From: Methylobacterium sp.
Lineage (GTDB): Bacteria; Pseudomonadota; Alphaproteobacteria; Rhizobiales; Beijerinckiaceae
NCBI RefSeq assembly: GCF_019745455.1
Contig: NZ_JAIETD010000024.1
Location: forward strand, 124,001 to 188,000
Length of the DNA: 64,000 nucleotides
Direction of reading: 5' to 3'
The notes under the pieces are model-generated. The model was not told where the DNA came from. It was given only the letters and a program-made list of their open reading frames with translations, and made no database searches. Positions 46,740-55,107 of this stretch are shown here, piece by piece. Numbering within the stretch: the first letter of the stretch is position 1; the number at the start of each line of letters is the position of its first letter. A program made the translations under genes and the position numbers.

Positions 46740-47033
46740 TTGCGGCGACGCCCCCGAGCCGGTAATGCGATGGCATTGCCGGCGCATGTCATGCGCGACA
46801 AGGACATCCTGCCCGTGAACACCCGAAACCTGATCACGATCCTGAGCCTGATGGTGCTCGTCGGCACCGAAGTCTTCGCGGCCGCGATCGCGTCCGGCTG
46901 GGCCCTCGCCGGCCTGTTCGAACTCGGCGACACCGTCGGTCACGTCCTGATGGGCCTCTTCAGCCTGCTCGCACTCTGGATCATGGTGCAGCTGTGGCGC
47001 AGGGCGACCAGCATCGAGCCGATCCGGTCCTGA
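46740..47033 (+). CDS. Small two-helix membrane protein
   Basis: 97 residues from the first ATG, though ATGs at 46770 and 46791 (MRDKDILPVN) are more natural starts, since the first residues are arginine-rich without family character. Two hydrophobic segments with an intervening GLFELGDTVGH are seen. No family was recognised. It starts 21 bp after the redox regulator and may be its last co-transcribed gene. Confidence 0.6.
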   Translation: MRRRPRAGNAMALPAHVMRDKDILPVNTRNLITILSLMVLVGTEVFAAAIASGWALAGLFELGDTVGHVLMGLFSLLALWIMVQLWRRATSIEPIRS

Positions 47034-47109
47034 CGCCTGCCGCGTTGCCAGCCCGCGCGTTCCGGACTATCGGCAGGACAGATTCCCGCCCGAGATCGGT
47101 TCCGCCCTC

Positions 47110-47349
47110 ATGAAAGCTCGCATTACCGTCACGCTGAAGAACGGCGTCCTGGACCCGCAGGGAAAAGCGATCGAAGCGGCCCTCGGCTCGTTCGGTCTCG
47201 GCGGGATCGGAGGCGTGCGCCAGGGCAAGGTCTTCGACATCGAACTCCATGGATCGGACAAGGACGCTGCCGAGGCGACCCTTCGCCAGGCCTGCGACAA
47301 GCTGCTGGCGAACACCGTGGTCGAAGACTACGCGATCGAGATCGCCTGA
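47110..47349 (+). CDS. purS: Phosphoribosylformylglycinamidine synthase subunit PurS
   Basis: 79 residues. Sequence KARITVTLKNGVLDPQGKAIEAAL and the GVRQGKVFDIEL segment are typical PurS. It is the small structural subunit that joins PurQ and PurL in the fourth step of purine synthesis. Its stop overlaps the purQ start by one base (TGATG). purL is not in the window. Confidence 0.95.
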   Translation: MKARITVTLKNGVLDPQGKAIEAALGSFGLGGIGGVRQGKVFDIELHGSDKDAAEATLRQACDKLLANTVVEDYAIEIA

Positions 47350-48029
47350 TGCGTGCCGCCGTCGTTGTCTTCCCCGGCTCCAACCGTGAGGCCGATGTCG
47401 CGCGCGCGCTGCGCCTCGCCGGCGCCGATGTCGTGAAGGTGTGGCACACCGAAACGGCGCTGCCCGCCGGCACCGACCTCGCCGTGCTGCCCGGCGGCTT
47501 CTCCTACGGCGATTACTTGCGCTGCGGCGCCATCGCAGGACGCGCCGCAGCCATGGACGCTGTGAGGGCTCATGCAGCACGCGGCGGCCTCGTCCTCGGC
47601 ATCTGCAACGGCTTCCAGATCCTGTGCGAATCGGGCCTGCTGCCCGGCGTGTTGATGCGCAACGTCAACCGGCGCTTCATCTGCCACCGGCAATTGCTGA
47701 GGGTCGAGCGAGCCGATACACGCTTTACGTCGGCCTACGCCAAGGATCAGGTCATCGATGTTTGCGTCGCGCATGGAGAGGGCAACTATTTCGCCGATCC
47801 CGACACCATCGCCCGGATCGAGGGCGAAGGCCGCGTCGCCTTCCGCTACTGCGACGCGTCCGGCGTCCTCACGGTGGACGCCAATCGCAACGGTTCGCTC
47901 AACTCCATCGCTGGGATCTATTCGGAGAGGCTCAACGTCCTCGGGCTGATGCCGCACCCGGAGAACTTCGTCGAGGATCTGGTCGGCGGGACCGACGGTC
48001 GCGGGTTGTTCGCGAGTCTGGCGGCGTAG
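47349..48029 (+). CDS. purQ: Phosphoribosylformylglycinamidine synthase, glutaminase subunit PurQ
   Basis: 226 residues, class I glutamine amidotransferase: nucleophile Cys86 in LGICNGFQI, and the His-Glu pair in MPHPENF near residue 200. FPGSNREAD at the N terminus is the PurQ signature. It supplies ammonia to PurL. The last ~98 bp are overlapped on the other strand by the read-through tail of the GIY-YIG gene; the inverted-repeat element begins 20 bp after the purQ stop, so purQ itself is intact. Confidence 0.95.
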   Translation: MRAAVVVFPGSNREADVARALRLAGADVVKVWHTETALPAGTDLAVLPGGFSYGDYLRCGAIAGRAAAMDAVRAHAARGGLVLGICNGFQILCESGLLPGVLMRNVNRRFICHRQLLRVERADTRFTSAYAKDQVIDVCVAHGEGNYFADPDTIARIEGEGRVAFRYCDASGVLTVDANRNGSLNSIAGIYSERLNVLGLMPHPENFVEDLVGGTDGRGLFASLAA

Positions 48030-48411
48030 GGCTCCGTTCCTCAGCCTCCGTCATTCCGGGGCACCGCAGGCGAACCCGGTATCCATAGCCGCGACATTCG
48101 CGGATGAAACGGGGGAAATCCCGTCGGAGCGACAGCGCCGGATAGAGATCCGACCAATCCGGATTAAGCTCTTCGATCAAGGATAGCTTCCAGTCCCTGC
48201 GCCATTTCTTGAGCGCTTTCTCGTGCGCGATGGCATCAAGGATGCGATCGTAGGTTTCGTACCAGACGAGACGGGTGACGCCGTAGGCGGCAGTGAAGCC
48301 GGAATTCTGCTTCGTTCGATGCTCGTGGACTCGCCGCGCGAGATCGTTCGTCACCCCGATGTAGAGTGTGCCGTCGCGGTCGCTCGCCAGCATGTAGACG
48401 GCATAGGGCAT
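47932..48411 (-). CDS. GIY-YIG endonuclease (small stand-alone type)
   Basis: 159 residues as read, of which about 1-95 form a complete GIY-YIG domain: AVYML and LYIG strands, a catalytic arginine in NDLARRVHEH, a metal-binding Glu64 in AIAHEKALKKW, and NPDW near residue 85. Such small proteins (COG2827 type) are nucleases of unknown role. Residues 104-121 come from the left inverted repeat and 122-159 from DNA beyond the element, antisense to purQ, so the tail is accidental. No good Shine-Dalgarno sequence precedes the ATG. The catalytic residues are all present, so the gene looks functional rather than decayed. Confidence 0.82.
   Translation of the reverse strand: MPYAVYMLASDRDGTLYIGVTNDLARRVHEHRTKQNSGFTAAYGVTRLVWYETYDRILDAIAHEKALKKWRRDWKLSLIEELNPDWSDLYPALSLRRDFPRFIRECRGYGYRVRLRCPGMTEAEERSPTPPDSRTTRDRRSRRPDPRRSSPGAASARGR
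48049..48104 (+). repeat. Left terminal inverted repeat of the GIY-YIG element
   Basis: About 56 bp starting CGTCATTCCGGGG and running through GAACCCGG and CCATAGCCGCGAC. It also encodes residues 104-121 of the nuclease frame. Confidence 0.8.
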
Positions 48412-48470
48412 TGAGGAGCGCCCCGTGATTGTGAAAGGGTAATAAAACCCTCTGGTGTCGCTTGTTCTCG

Positions 48471-48526
48471 TCCGCCAGCGTCGCGGCTATGGGTTCCGGG
48501 TTCGCCTGCGGGGCCCCGGAATGACG
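48471..48526 (-). repeat. Right terminal inverted repeat of the GIY-YIG element
   Basis: Mirror copy of the left end, finishing CCCCGGAATGACG. It lies 60 bp upstream of the nuclease start and so may contain its promoter. Confidence 0.8.
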
Positions 48527-48556
48527 GGATGGGTTTCACGCCGCTGAGTGTCGGCT

Positions 48557-49102
48557 TCAATGCCCCTCGAATTCCATCAGCGTCCGCACCTGCACTCCGA
48601 GGTCGCGCAGCTTCTGCGCGCCGCCGATCTCCGGCAGGTCGATGACGAAGCAGGCGGCCACCACCTCGGCGCCGATCTGGCGCAGGAGGTTCACGGCGGC
48701 GCAGGCGGTGCCACCGGTGGCGATCAGGTCGTCGACGAGGAGCACACGGTCGCCTGGTTTGATCGCGTCGACGTGGATTTCCATCTCGTCGGTGCCGTAT
48801 TCGAGGGCGTAGGCAATCGACACGGTCTCGTGGGGCAGCTTGCCCTTCTTACGGATCGGAACGAAGCCGGACGAGAGCTGGTGCGCCACCGCCCCACCGA
48901 GGATGAAGCCCCGCGCCTCGATTCCGGCGACTTGGTCGATCCGGCCGCCCGCGAAGGGATGGACGAGCGAATCGACCGCCCGGCGGAAGGCACGCGGATC
49001 GCTGAGCAGCGTCGTGATATCGCGAAAGATGATCCCGGGCTTAGGGTAATCGGGAATCGAGCGGATCGACTCCTTCAGCGCGTTGTGGCGGCGAGCTTCC
49101 AT
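48557..49102 (-). CDS. apt: Adenine phosphoribosyltransferase
   Basis: 181 residues, standard length. The PRPP-binding motif [14 protein letters not shown] and the N-terminal [18 protein letters not shown] are diagnostic. It salvages adenine to AMP. The right end of the GIY-YIG element lies 31 bp beyond its stop. It follows the inositol-phosphatase family gene by 79 bp. Confidence 0.95.
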   Translation of the reverse strand: MEARRHNALKESIRSIPDYPKPGIIFRDITTLLSDPRAFRRAVDSLVHPFAGGRIDQVAGIEARGFILGGAVAHQLSSGFVPIRKKGKLPHETVSIAYALEYGTDEMEIHVDAIKPGDRVLLVDDLIATGGTACAAVNLLRQIGAEVVAACFVIDLPEIGGAQKLRDLGVQVRTLMEFEGH

Positions 49103-49181
49103 GCGATCGGCTTTCGTCAGTCCTGGCTTGGGCGCAGGGCGTTAGATCAGAAGCGAAGCAGAGTGGGAAGGAGGACCGTCC

Positions 49182-49976
49182 CTAAGCGTTCGCCCTGCGC
49201 AGCAGCTTGATCAATTCCCCATGCAGTGCCTCGTTGCCGCAAGCCACCGAGCGTGCGGCGAGGGGTTCGGCACCGCCATCGGCACTGGTGACGAAGCCGC
49301 CGGCTTCGCGGACCAGGATCACGCCGGCCGCAATGTCCCAGGTCTGCAGGTCGCGCTCCCAATAGAGATCGGAGCGGCCGCAGGCCACGTAGGCGAGGTC
49401 GAGGGCGGCAGAGCCGAAGCGGCGGGCGCCGCCGGTCACCGCCATCACGGCGGCGACTTCGCGCAGGAGCTTGGGATGGTCGCCGCGCCCGAGATAGGGC
49501 GAGCCGTAGGCCACCAGGGCGTCGGCCATGTCGTCGCGGCCGGAGACCCGGAGGCGGCGGTTGTTGAGATAAGCGCCCTTTCCGCGCTCGGCGACGAAGA
49601 GCTCGTCCTTGGCCGGATCGTAGATCACGCCCGCCACGATCTGGCCCTCGCGCTCCAGGCCGACGGAGATCGCAAAATGCGGGATGCCGTGGAGGAAGTT
49701 GGTGGTGCCGTCGAGCGGGTCGACATGCCAGGTATGGCTCTTGTCCTGGCCTTCGATGATGCCGGACTCCTCCAGCACCAGCCCGTAACCGGGCCGGGCC
49801 TTCATCAGGGCATCGCGAAGAACCTCCTCGGCCTTGCGGTCGGCGGCGGAGACGAAGTTGCCCGGCCCCTTGCGCGAGACCTGCAAATTCTCGATCTCGC
49901 CGAAATCGCGCTTGAGCCCGCGCGCGGCCTTGCGCACGGCATCGACCATCACGGTCATGAGGGGTGAGCTGATCAT
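49182..49976 (-). CDS. Inositol monophosphatase family protein
   Basis: 264 residues from MISSPLMTVMVDAVRKAARG, the normal start of the family; open codons upstream run through unrelated DNA. Metal-binding motifs are intact: the DPLDGTTNFLHG segment and WDIAAGVILVREAGG. Family members (SuhB/IMPase) hydrolyse inositol-1-phosphate or related sugar phosphates; some are 3'-phosphoadenosine 5'-phosphate or fructose-1,6-bisphosphate phosphatases, and sequence alone does not choose. Lies 79 bp upstream of apt. Confidence 0.88.
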   Translation of the reverse strand: MISSPLMTVMVDAVRKAARGLKRDFGEIENLQVSRKGPGNFVSAADRKAEEVLRDALMKARPGYGLVLEESGIIEGQDKSHTWHVDPLDGTTNFLHGIPHFAISVGLEREGQIVAGVIYDPAKDELFVAERGKGAYLNNRRLRVSGRDDMADALVAYGSPYLGRGDHPKLLREVAAVMAVTGGARRFGSAALDLAYVACGRSDLYWERDLQTWDIAAGVILVREAGGFVTSADGGAEPLAARSVACGNEALHGELIKLLRRANA

Positions 49977-50167
49977 CGCTTGAACGGTCCGGGTCGTTGG
50001 ATGTCGAAGGGGCTTCGAGCGTCGAGAGATCCTGCCGCCGCGGATCGACCGCGGCTGTCCCGTAGCAATGCGGGGGCAGAGGACCTCGGGACGTGGATAA
50101 TCGGCCAGGCGTCGACCCGGCGGTCGGGGTCTCCATAGCAGATCGCGGCCGGCCGTCACATCCACTC

Positions 50168-50281
50168 CGTCATTCCGGGGCCGCAGAGCGGAACCCGGAA
50201 TCCATAACCGCGACGCGTGCTTATCTTGGCTCCGTTGGCGGCTATGGATTCCGGGTTCGCCTGCAGCGCCCCGGAATGACG
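50168..50281. repeat. 114-bp palindromic MITE-like element
   Basis: Starts CGTCATTCCGGGGC and ends CGCCCCGGAATGACG, with ~47-bp arms separated by a ~20-bp centre. Both arms match the ends of the GIY-YIG element, but the gene is missing. It lies between the Sel1-repeat gene and the inositol-phosphatase family gene and would fold into a long hairpin in RNA. Confidence 0.85.
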
Positions 50282-50308
50282 GTTCGTTTTGGATGATGCG
50301 ATCGCGCC

Positions 50309-51337
50309 TCAGTTCACGTTCGCACGGTCCGCCGCAAGCCGCTCAGCCCGGGCACGTTCCTCGGCGCTGATCCCGGTAAGGGCCTGGTCGAGCCATGCAT
50401 CGGTGAGGCCCTGTGCCGAGGCCGAGAGGTTCCAGGCCGCGGCCTCGACGAGGTTCTTCGGGACGCCGCGGCCGACGGTGTAAAGTCGGGACAGACGGTT
50501 CTGGGCGATCGCGTTGCCGCGCGAGGCGGCATGGGCGAAGTAGCGCGCGGCGCGGATCTCGTCCTTCGGCAGGCCGGTGCCGTTGAACAACAGGATCGCG
50601 AACTCGACCTCGCCGGCAAGATCGCCGTTATCGGCCGCGCGGCGGAACCACTCGGCGGCCTTGGCCGGGTCCTTCGCAACGCCGCGGCCCTGAAGGTAAA
50701 GCACTCCCATATTGTGTTGGGCGGCGCCGATCTCGTTGTCTGCGGCCTTCTGGAAGAGCGAGGCGGCCTTCACGAGGTCGGCCTGGGCGCCGGTGCCGAG
50801 GAGAAGCAGGCCGAGATTATAGGCCGCGGTGGCGTCCCCCTTCTCGGCTGCCTTCTCGAGCCATGCGCGACCGCCCTTCTGGTCCTTTGGGCCGCCGCGG
50901 CCATCCATCGCCATGAGGCCGAGGGCAGCCATGGCATGGCCGTCCCCTTGCGCGGCGGCAAGGCGATACCACTCGGCGGCCTTGACCGCGTCTTGGCGCA
51001 CCCCGAGGCCCTGGTTGTAGAGCTCGCCAAGCAGCGTCATCGCCGCGGCGTCTTTCGGATCGGCAGCGATGCGCTGTGTGGCCTCGCGGAAGGCGGTGGC
51101 GTACTGGCCGCGCTGGTAGGCGCCGAAGGCGACGTCCGGGGGCTTGGCCGAAGGGAGCGGGACGGCGCCGACCGCGCCTGGCGTGTAGGGCGTCGGCAGG
51201 TCCTTGAGAGGCGCCATCTTGATGGCGCGGGGCGTCGCCGGCACCACGTCCTTGGGCGCTTCATATTTGGGTACCTCGGCCATCGCGGCGGAGCCCGCCA
51301 GGGCGATCAACGCTGCGAGGAGGACGCGCGACCTCAC
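50309..51337 (-). CDS. Secreted Sel1-repeat (TPR-like) protein
   Basis: 342 residues from a GTG that overlaps the stop of the ThiE-like gene by 4 nt (GTGA). A signal peptide (VRSRVLLAALIALAGSAAMA) is followed by at least five Sel1 repeats (for example AMTLLGELYNQGLGVRQDAVKAAEWYRLAAAQGD and similar units at about 36-residue spacing). Such proteins scaffold envelope complexes or signalling partners. Its partner is unknown. It ends the gap-pgk-fba-thiE-like run. Confidence 0.85.
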   Translation of the reverse strand: MRSRVLLAALIALAGSAAMAEVPKYEAPKDVVPATPRAIKMAPLKDLPTPYTPGAVGAVPLPSAKPPDVAFGAYQRGQYATAFREATQRIAADPKDAAAMTLLGELYNQGLGVRQDAVKAAEWYRLAAAQGDGHAMAALGLMAMDGRGGPKDQKGGRAWLEKAAEKGDATAAYNLGLLLLGTGAQADLVKAASLFQKAADNEIGAAQHNMGVLYLQGRGVAKDPAKAAEWFRRAADNGDLAGEVEFAILLFNGTGLPKDEIRAARYFAHAASRGNAIAQNRLSRLYTVGRGVPKNLVEAAAWNLSASAQGLTDAWLDQALTGISAEERARAERLAADRANVN

Positions 51338-52002
51338 CGCCCGGCCTCCGGCGTCGCGGCCTGGGCAAGGCGAGCCTGGACAGCACCGGGATCGGCGCCC
51401 TCCTCCATCCAGAGCGATGCTTCGAGCCCGACGAACTCGCAGCCCGTGGCGGCGAGCGGCGCGATCTCGTCGAGGGTTGCGGCCACCGCGATGCAGGGCG
51501 TCTCGAAGATCTCCGCCCACCATTCGGTCCGCGCCAGCACGGTCTCCGGGTCCGGCGCGACGCCGTCGGGGTATAGGCCGCCGAACATCACGTAATCGAC
51601 GCCGGCCTCGCCGGCCTCCATGGCGAGATGCTTCGATTCCAGCCCGCCCGCGCCGAGGATGCGTCCGTCCTTGAGCCGGCCGCGAAAATCGCGAAGAAGG
51701 CCTCCCGGCACCCGGTCGAGATGGACGCCGTCCGCGCCGCCGCGTGCAGCGACGCTGACGAGGTCGCCGGAGAAGTCAGGGCAGGCGACGAGGACCGCAG
51801 CCCCCTTCTCCACTCCTGCCGGAGCGATCTGCTTGACGAGGCCGACGAGGCTGCGCTCGTCGGAAGGCGCGAGGCGCAGAACGAGCGCCGCCACGTCGAG
51901 AACCGTCATCGCCCGACCGACCGCGGCCACCAGAACGTCGGCTTGGGCAGCCTCCACCCGGTGGGGCGTCAGCAGGGCAATGCGGGTGCGTGGCTCGGTC
52001 AT
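51334..52002 (-). CDS. Thiamine phosphate synthase-like (ThiE/TenI) protein
   Basis: 222 residues with a TIM-barrel pattern of the ThiE/TenI family (GADGVHL, then VDYVMFGGLYPDG). Key ThiE residues are altered: the usual HLGQ-D pyrophosphate-binding motif reads HLDRVPGG, and the GxSxH loop is replaced by GAGGLESKH. It may therefore be a non-canonical or regulatory paralogue. It sits 30 bp after fba and overlaps the Sel1-repeat gene, so it is co-transcribed with carbon-metabolism genes. Confidence 0.75.
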   Translation of the reverse strand: MTEPRTRIALLTPHRVEAAQADVLVAAVGRAMTVLDVAALVLRLAPSDERSLVGLVKQIAPAGVEKGAAVLVACPDFSGDLVSVAARGGADGVHLDRVPGGLLRDFRGRLKDGRILGAGGLESKHLAMEAGEAGVDYVMFGGLYPDGVAPDPETVLARTEWWAEIFETPCIAVAATLDEIAPLAATGCEFVGLEASLWMEEGADPGAVQARLAQAATPEAGR

Positions 52003-52032
52003 CGACGGGTCCGGCTGAGAAGACCCGTCGCC

Positions 52033-53097
52033 TTACCCGATCTTCGGGTCGAGGGAACCATCGGCGTAGCGTTTCGCCATGGCCGAGACCGAGACCGGAC
52101 GAATCTTGGAACCCTGGCCTGCCGTGCCGAACTCCTCGAAGCGCTGCTTGCACAGCTTCGTCATCGCATCCATGGCGGGCTTCAGGTACTTGCGCGGATC
52201 GAACTCGGCCTTGTTTTCGGCGAGCACCTTCCGGATCTGGCCGGTCATCGCCATGCGATTGTCGGTATCGATGTTGATCTTGCGGACACCATGCTTGATG
52301 CCGCGCTGGATCTCCTCCACCGGCACGCCCCAGGTCGGCTTCATCTCGCCGCCATACTGGTTGATGATGTCCTGAAGGTCCTGCGGCACCGAGGAGGAGC
52401 CGTGCATGACGAGGTGGGTCGAGGGCAGGCGGCGGTGTATCTCCTCGATCACGTTCATGGCCAGCACGTCGCCGTCGGGCTGGCGGGTGAACTTGTAGGC
52501 GCCGTGGCTGGTGCCCATCGCCACCGCCAGCGCGTCGACCTTGGTGGCCTTCACGAACTTCACCGCCTCGTCCGGGTCGGTGAGAAGCTGGTCGTGGGAG
52601 AGCACGCCTTCCGCACCGTGACCGTCCTCGGCCTCGCCCTCGCCGCTCTCGAGCGAGCCGAGCACGCCGAGTTCGCCCTCCACCGAGACGCCGGCCCAGT
52701 GGGCCATCTCGGTGACCTTGCGGGTGATCTCGACATTGTAGGCGTAATCGGCAGGGGTCTTGCCGTCGCTTTTGAGCGAGCCGTCCATCATAACCGAGGT
52801 GAAGCCGTACTGGATCGCGGTGGCGCAGGTGGCTTCGTTGTTGCCGTGGTCGAGATGCATGCAGACGGGAATGTGCGGGTAGATCTCGACGAGGCCGTCG
52901 ATGAGTTTCGCGAGCACCACGTCGTTGGCGTAGGAGCGCGCGCCCCGGCTCGCCTGCAGGATGACCGGCGAATCCGTCGCGTCGGCGGCGGCCATGATGG
53001 CGAGCCCCTGCTCCATGTTGTTCATGTTGAAGGCCGGCACGCCGTAGCCCTGCTCGGCGGCGTGATCCAGAAGCTGCCTCAGGGTGATGCGTGCCAT
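52033..53097 (-). CDS. fba: Class II fructose-bisphosphate aldolase, Calvin-cycle subtype
   Basis: 354 residues, the length of the CbbA/class IIB type. The zinc-site His in CMHLDHGNN, the [23 protein letters not shown] segment and [14 protein letters not shown] are typical. It splits or joins fructose-1,6-bisphosphate in glycolysis and gluconeogenesis. It lies 222 bp downstream of pgk, and that gap contains a palindromic repeat element. Confidence 0.95.
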   Translation of the reverse strand: MARITLRQLLDHAAEQGYGVPAFNMNNMEQGLAIMAAADATDSPVILQASRGARSYANDVVLAKLIDGLVEIYPHIPVCMHLDHGNNEATCATAIQYGFTSVMMDGSLKSDGKTPADYAYNVEITRKVTEMAHWAGVSVEGELGVLGSLESGEGEAEDGHGAEGVLSHDQLLTDPDEAVKFVKATKVDALAVAMGTSHGAYKFTRQPDGDVLAMNVIEEIHRRLPSTHLVMHGSSSVPQDLQDIINQYGGEMKPTWGVPVEEIQRGIKHGVRKINIDTDNRMAMTGQIRKVLAENKAEFDPRKYLKPAMDAMTKLCKQRFEEFGTAGQGSKIRPVSVSAMAKRYADGSLDPKIG

Positions 53098-53192
53098 TGA
53101 TGGTCTCCTTCGATGCCTGCGCCTCGGTGGGCGCTCAGAGGATAGGGCTCCAGCCGTCTTCGTCGACGCGGCCCGACATTTTCACCTCGCCT

Positions 53193-53306
53193 TGTCATTC
53201 CGGGGCGCCGAAGGCGAGCCCGGAATCCGTAACCGCAGGTTCCTGGAACTGAAGAGCTGTCGGCGGCTATGGAGTCCGGGTTCTGCTGCGCAGCCCCGGA
53301 ATGACG
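53193..53306. repeat. 114-bp palindromic MITE-like element between pgk and fba
   Basis: Starts TGTCATTCCGGGGC and ends AGCCCCGGAATGACG; arms match the GIY-YIG element ends. Located 13 bp past the pgk stop, it is transcribed if the operon reads through, and could act as a processing or termination hairpin separating pgk from fba expression. Confidence 0.85.
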
Positions 53307-53319
53307 AAATTGGTGGAAC

Positions 53320-54528
53320 TTACCCCTGCTCCTTCACCCGCAACGCCTCGACGCCCGGAAGCACCTTGCCCTCCAGCCATTCGAGGAAGGCGCCGCCGGC
53401 GGTGGAGATGTAGGAGAATTCCTCGGCGACGCCGGCATGGTTGAGCGCCGCCACGGTGTCGCCGCCGCCGGCCACCGAGACGAGCTTGCCGGCCTTCGTT
53501 CGCTCGGCCGCGTGCCGCGCCGCCGCCACCGTCGCCGCATCGAATGGCGCGAGCTCGAAGGCGCCGAGGGGGCCGTTCCAGACCAGGGTCGCGGCTTCGT
53601 CGATGGCCCTGGAGATCTCGGCGACGGAAGCCGGCCCGGCATCGAGGATCATGCCGGATTCCGCCACAGCATCGACGCCGACCGTTTCGTGAGCGGCATG
53701 CGCCTTGAACTCGGTGGCGACCACGGCGTCCACCGGCAGGATGATCCGGCATTTCGCAGCTTTGGCAGCCTCGACGATGCGCAATGCGGTGTCGGCCAGA
53801 TCCTTCTCGCACAGCGACTTTCCGACATCCTTGCCCTGCGCGTGAAGGAACGTGTTGGCCATGCCGCCGCCGATCACCAGCATGTCGACCTTGGTGACGA
53901 GGTTCTGCAGGAGGTCGATCTTCGACGAGACCTTGGCGCCGCCGACCAGCGCGATCACCGGCCGGGCCGGCGCTTCGAGCCCCTTGGTCAGGGCGTCGAG
54001 CTCGGCCTGCATCAGGCGCCCGGCGAAGGCGGGCAGGAGATGGGCGAGCCCTTCCGTCGAGGCATGGGCCCGGTGCGCCGCAGAGAACGCCTCGTTCACG
54101 TAGATGTCGCCGTTTGCGGCGAGCGCCTGGGCGAAGGCCGGATCGTTCTTCTCCTCGCCGGCATGGAAGCGGGTGTTCTCCAGGAGCACGACGTCGCCGT
54201 CTGCGAGGGAGGAGACTGCGGAGGCCGCAGCCTCACCGATGCAATCGCCGCCGAAGGCGACCGGGCGCCCGAGATGCTGGCTGAGCGTGGCGATGACGGG
54301 CTGTAGCGAATCCCGAGGCTCGGGCTTGCCCTTCGGGCGGCCAAAATGGGCGAGGAGCACGACGCGCCCTCCCCCATCGGCGATCTCCCGGATGGTGGGG
54401 ACGATCCGCTCGATGCGGGTCGCGTCGGTGACGCGGCCGGTCTCCATCGGCACGTTGAGGTCGACCCGCAGCAGCACCCTCTTGCCCTTCAGGGATCCGG
54501 CATCGTCGAGGGTACGGAAGGCGGTCAT
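53320..54528 (-). CDS. pgk: Phosphoglycerate kinase
   Basis: 402 residues, standard length. N-terminal [13 protein letters not shown], the substrate-binding [14 protein letters not shown] and C-terminal nucleotide-binding [13 protein letters not shown] are all present. It interconverts 1,3-bisphosphoglycerate and 3-phosphoglycerate. Between gap (upstream, with one small gene in between) and fba. Confidence 0.96.
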   Translation of the reverse strand: MTAFRTLDDAGSLKGKRVLLRVDLNVPMETGRVTDATRIERIVPTIREIADGGGRVVLLAHFGRPKGKPEPRDSLQPVIATLSQHLGRPVAFGGDCIGEAAASAVSSLADGDVVLLENTRFHAGEEKNDPAFAQALAANGDIYVNEAFSAAHRAHASTEGLAHLLPAFAGRLMQAELDALTKGLEAPARPVIALVGGAKVSSKIDLLQNLVTKVDMLVIGGGMANTFLHAQGKDVGKSLCEKDLADTALRIVEAAKAAKCRIILPVDAVVATEFKAHAAHETVGVDAVAESGMILDAGPASVAEISRAIDEAATLVWNGPLGAFELAPFDAATVAAARHAAERTKAGKLVSVAGGGDTVAALNHAGVAEEFSYISTAGGAFLEWLEGKVLPGVEALRVKEQG

Positions 54529-54567
54529 CTCTGGTTGTCTCGCGCGGTTTTCAGGTTGGCACAGCGA

Positions 54568-55047
54568 TCAGACCGGGATCATGGCCTGCAGGTTGAGGCG
54601 CTGCACGGCGATGGTGAGGACGACGGTGAGCACAGCGGTGATGATTGCGGTCAGAACAAGGGCACCGGCGCCAGGAAGCCGGCGCGTGCGGTCGGCGACC
54701 GCGCGGACCTCGCTGCGGAGCGCCGCGAGGTCGGATTGGCGAGCCGCCTCGTTCATGCGCTGGGCCGCGCCCTCCATCTTCTCCTCGACCCGCGAGAGCA
54801 GGGCCTCGGAGCGGGCATACTTGTCCTCGATCCGCGCGCACTTGTCCTCGATGCGAGCGAGCTGGTCGCTTGTCGAGGACGCCACGACGGTGTCGGTCGG
54901 CCCTACGGTCTTGGCGGGCACGACAGCCCCAGCTGTCGGCGCGGGGCTCGGCGAAGAGGCCTGTGGCGGGCTTGAGGGCGTCGGCGTGCCCGGGATGAAG
55001 TCGCGTCCGGTGGTATTCGTCGGCGAAGTCTCGGTCATCTCGGGCAC
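54568..55047 (-). CDS. Tail-anchored coiled-coil protein of unknown function
   Basis: 159 residues. A Pro/Ser/Thr-rich disordered N terminus (1-55), a heptad-rich coiled coil (about 60-120; DQLARIEDKCARIEDKYARSE) and one C-terminal membrane helix (GALVLTAIITAVLTVVLTIAV). No enzyme motif. It lies in line between gap (60 bp) and pgk (39 bp), so it is probably co-transcribed with glycolytic genes. Function unknown; it could tether a complex at the membrane. Confidence 0.7.
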   Translation of the reverse strand: MPEMTETSPTNTTGRDFIPGTPTPSSPPQASSPSPAPTAGAVVPAKTVGPTDTVVASSTSDQLARIEDKCARIEDKYARSEALLSRVEEKMEGAAQRMNEAARQSDLAALRSEVRAVADRTRRLPGAGALVLTAIITAVLTVVLTIAVQRLNLQAMIPV

Positions 55048-55107
55048 ACCTATTGTGGATTTGGCAAGTGGTCTTAGCGGAACGTCTCGGGCTTCGATCC
55101 CCGGAAA

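Larger units (their letters stand above)
48049..48526. mobile_element. 478-bp inverted-repeat element carrying a GIY-YIG nuclease gene
   Basis: Both ends begin with CGTCATTCCGGGGC reading inward. The left end (48049-48104) and the reverse complement of the right end (48471-48526) agree at roughly 50 of 56 positions. The interior holds one gene, a GIY-YIG nuclease on the minus strand. Three elements with the same ends but no gene occur at 50168, 53193 and 61814. I see no clear target-site duplication. The mobility and the role of the nuclease are inferred. Confidence 0.65.

Noticed and set aside
47932..48526. Homing endonuclease or intron
   Set aside because: The GIY-YIG protein is of the small stand-alone type and is intergenic; no host gene is interrupted and no intron fold is evident.
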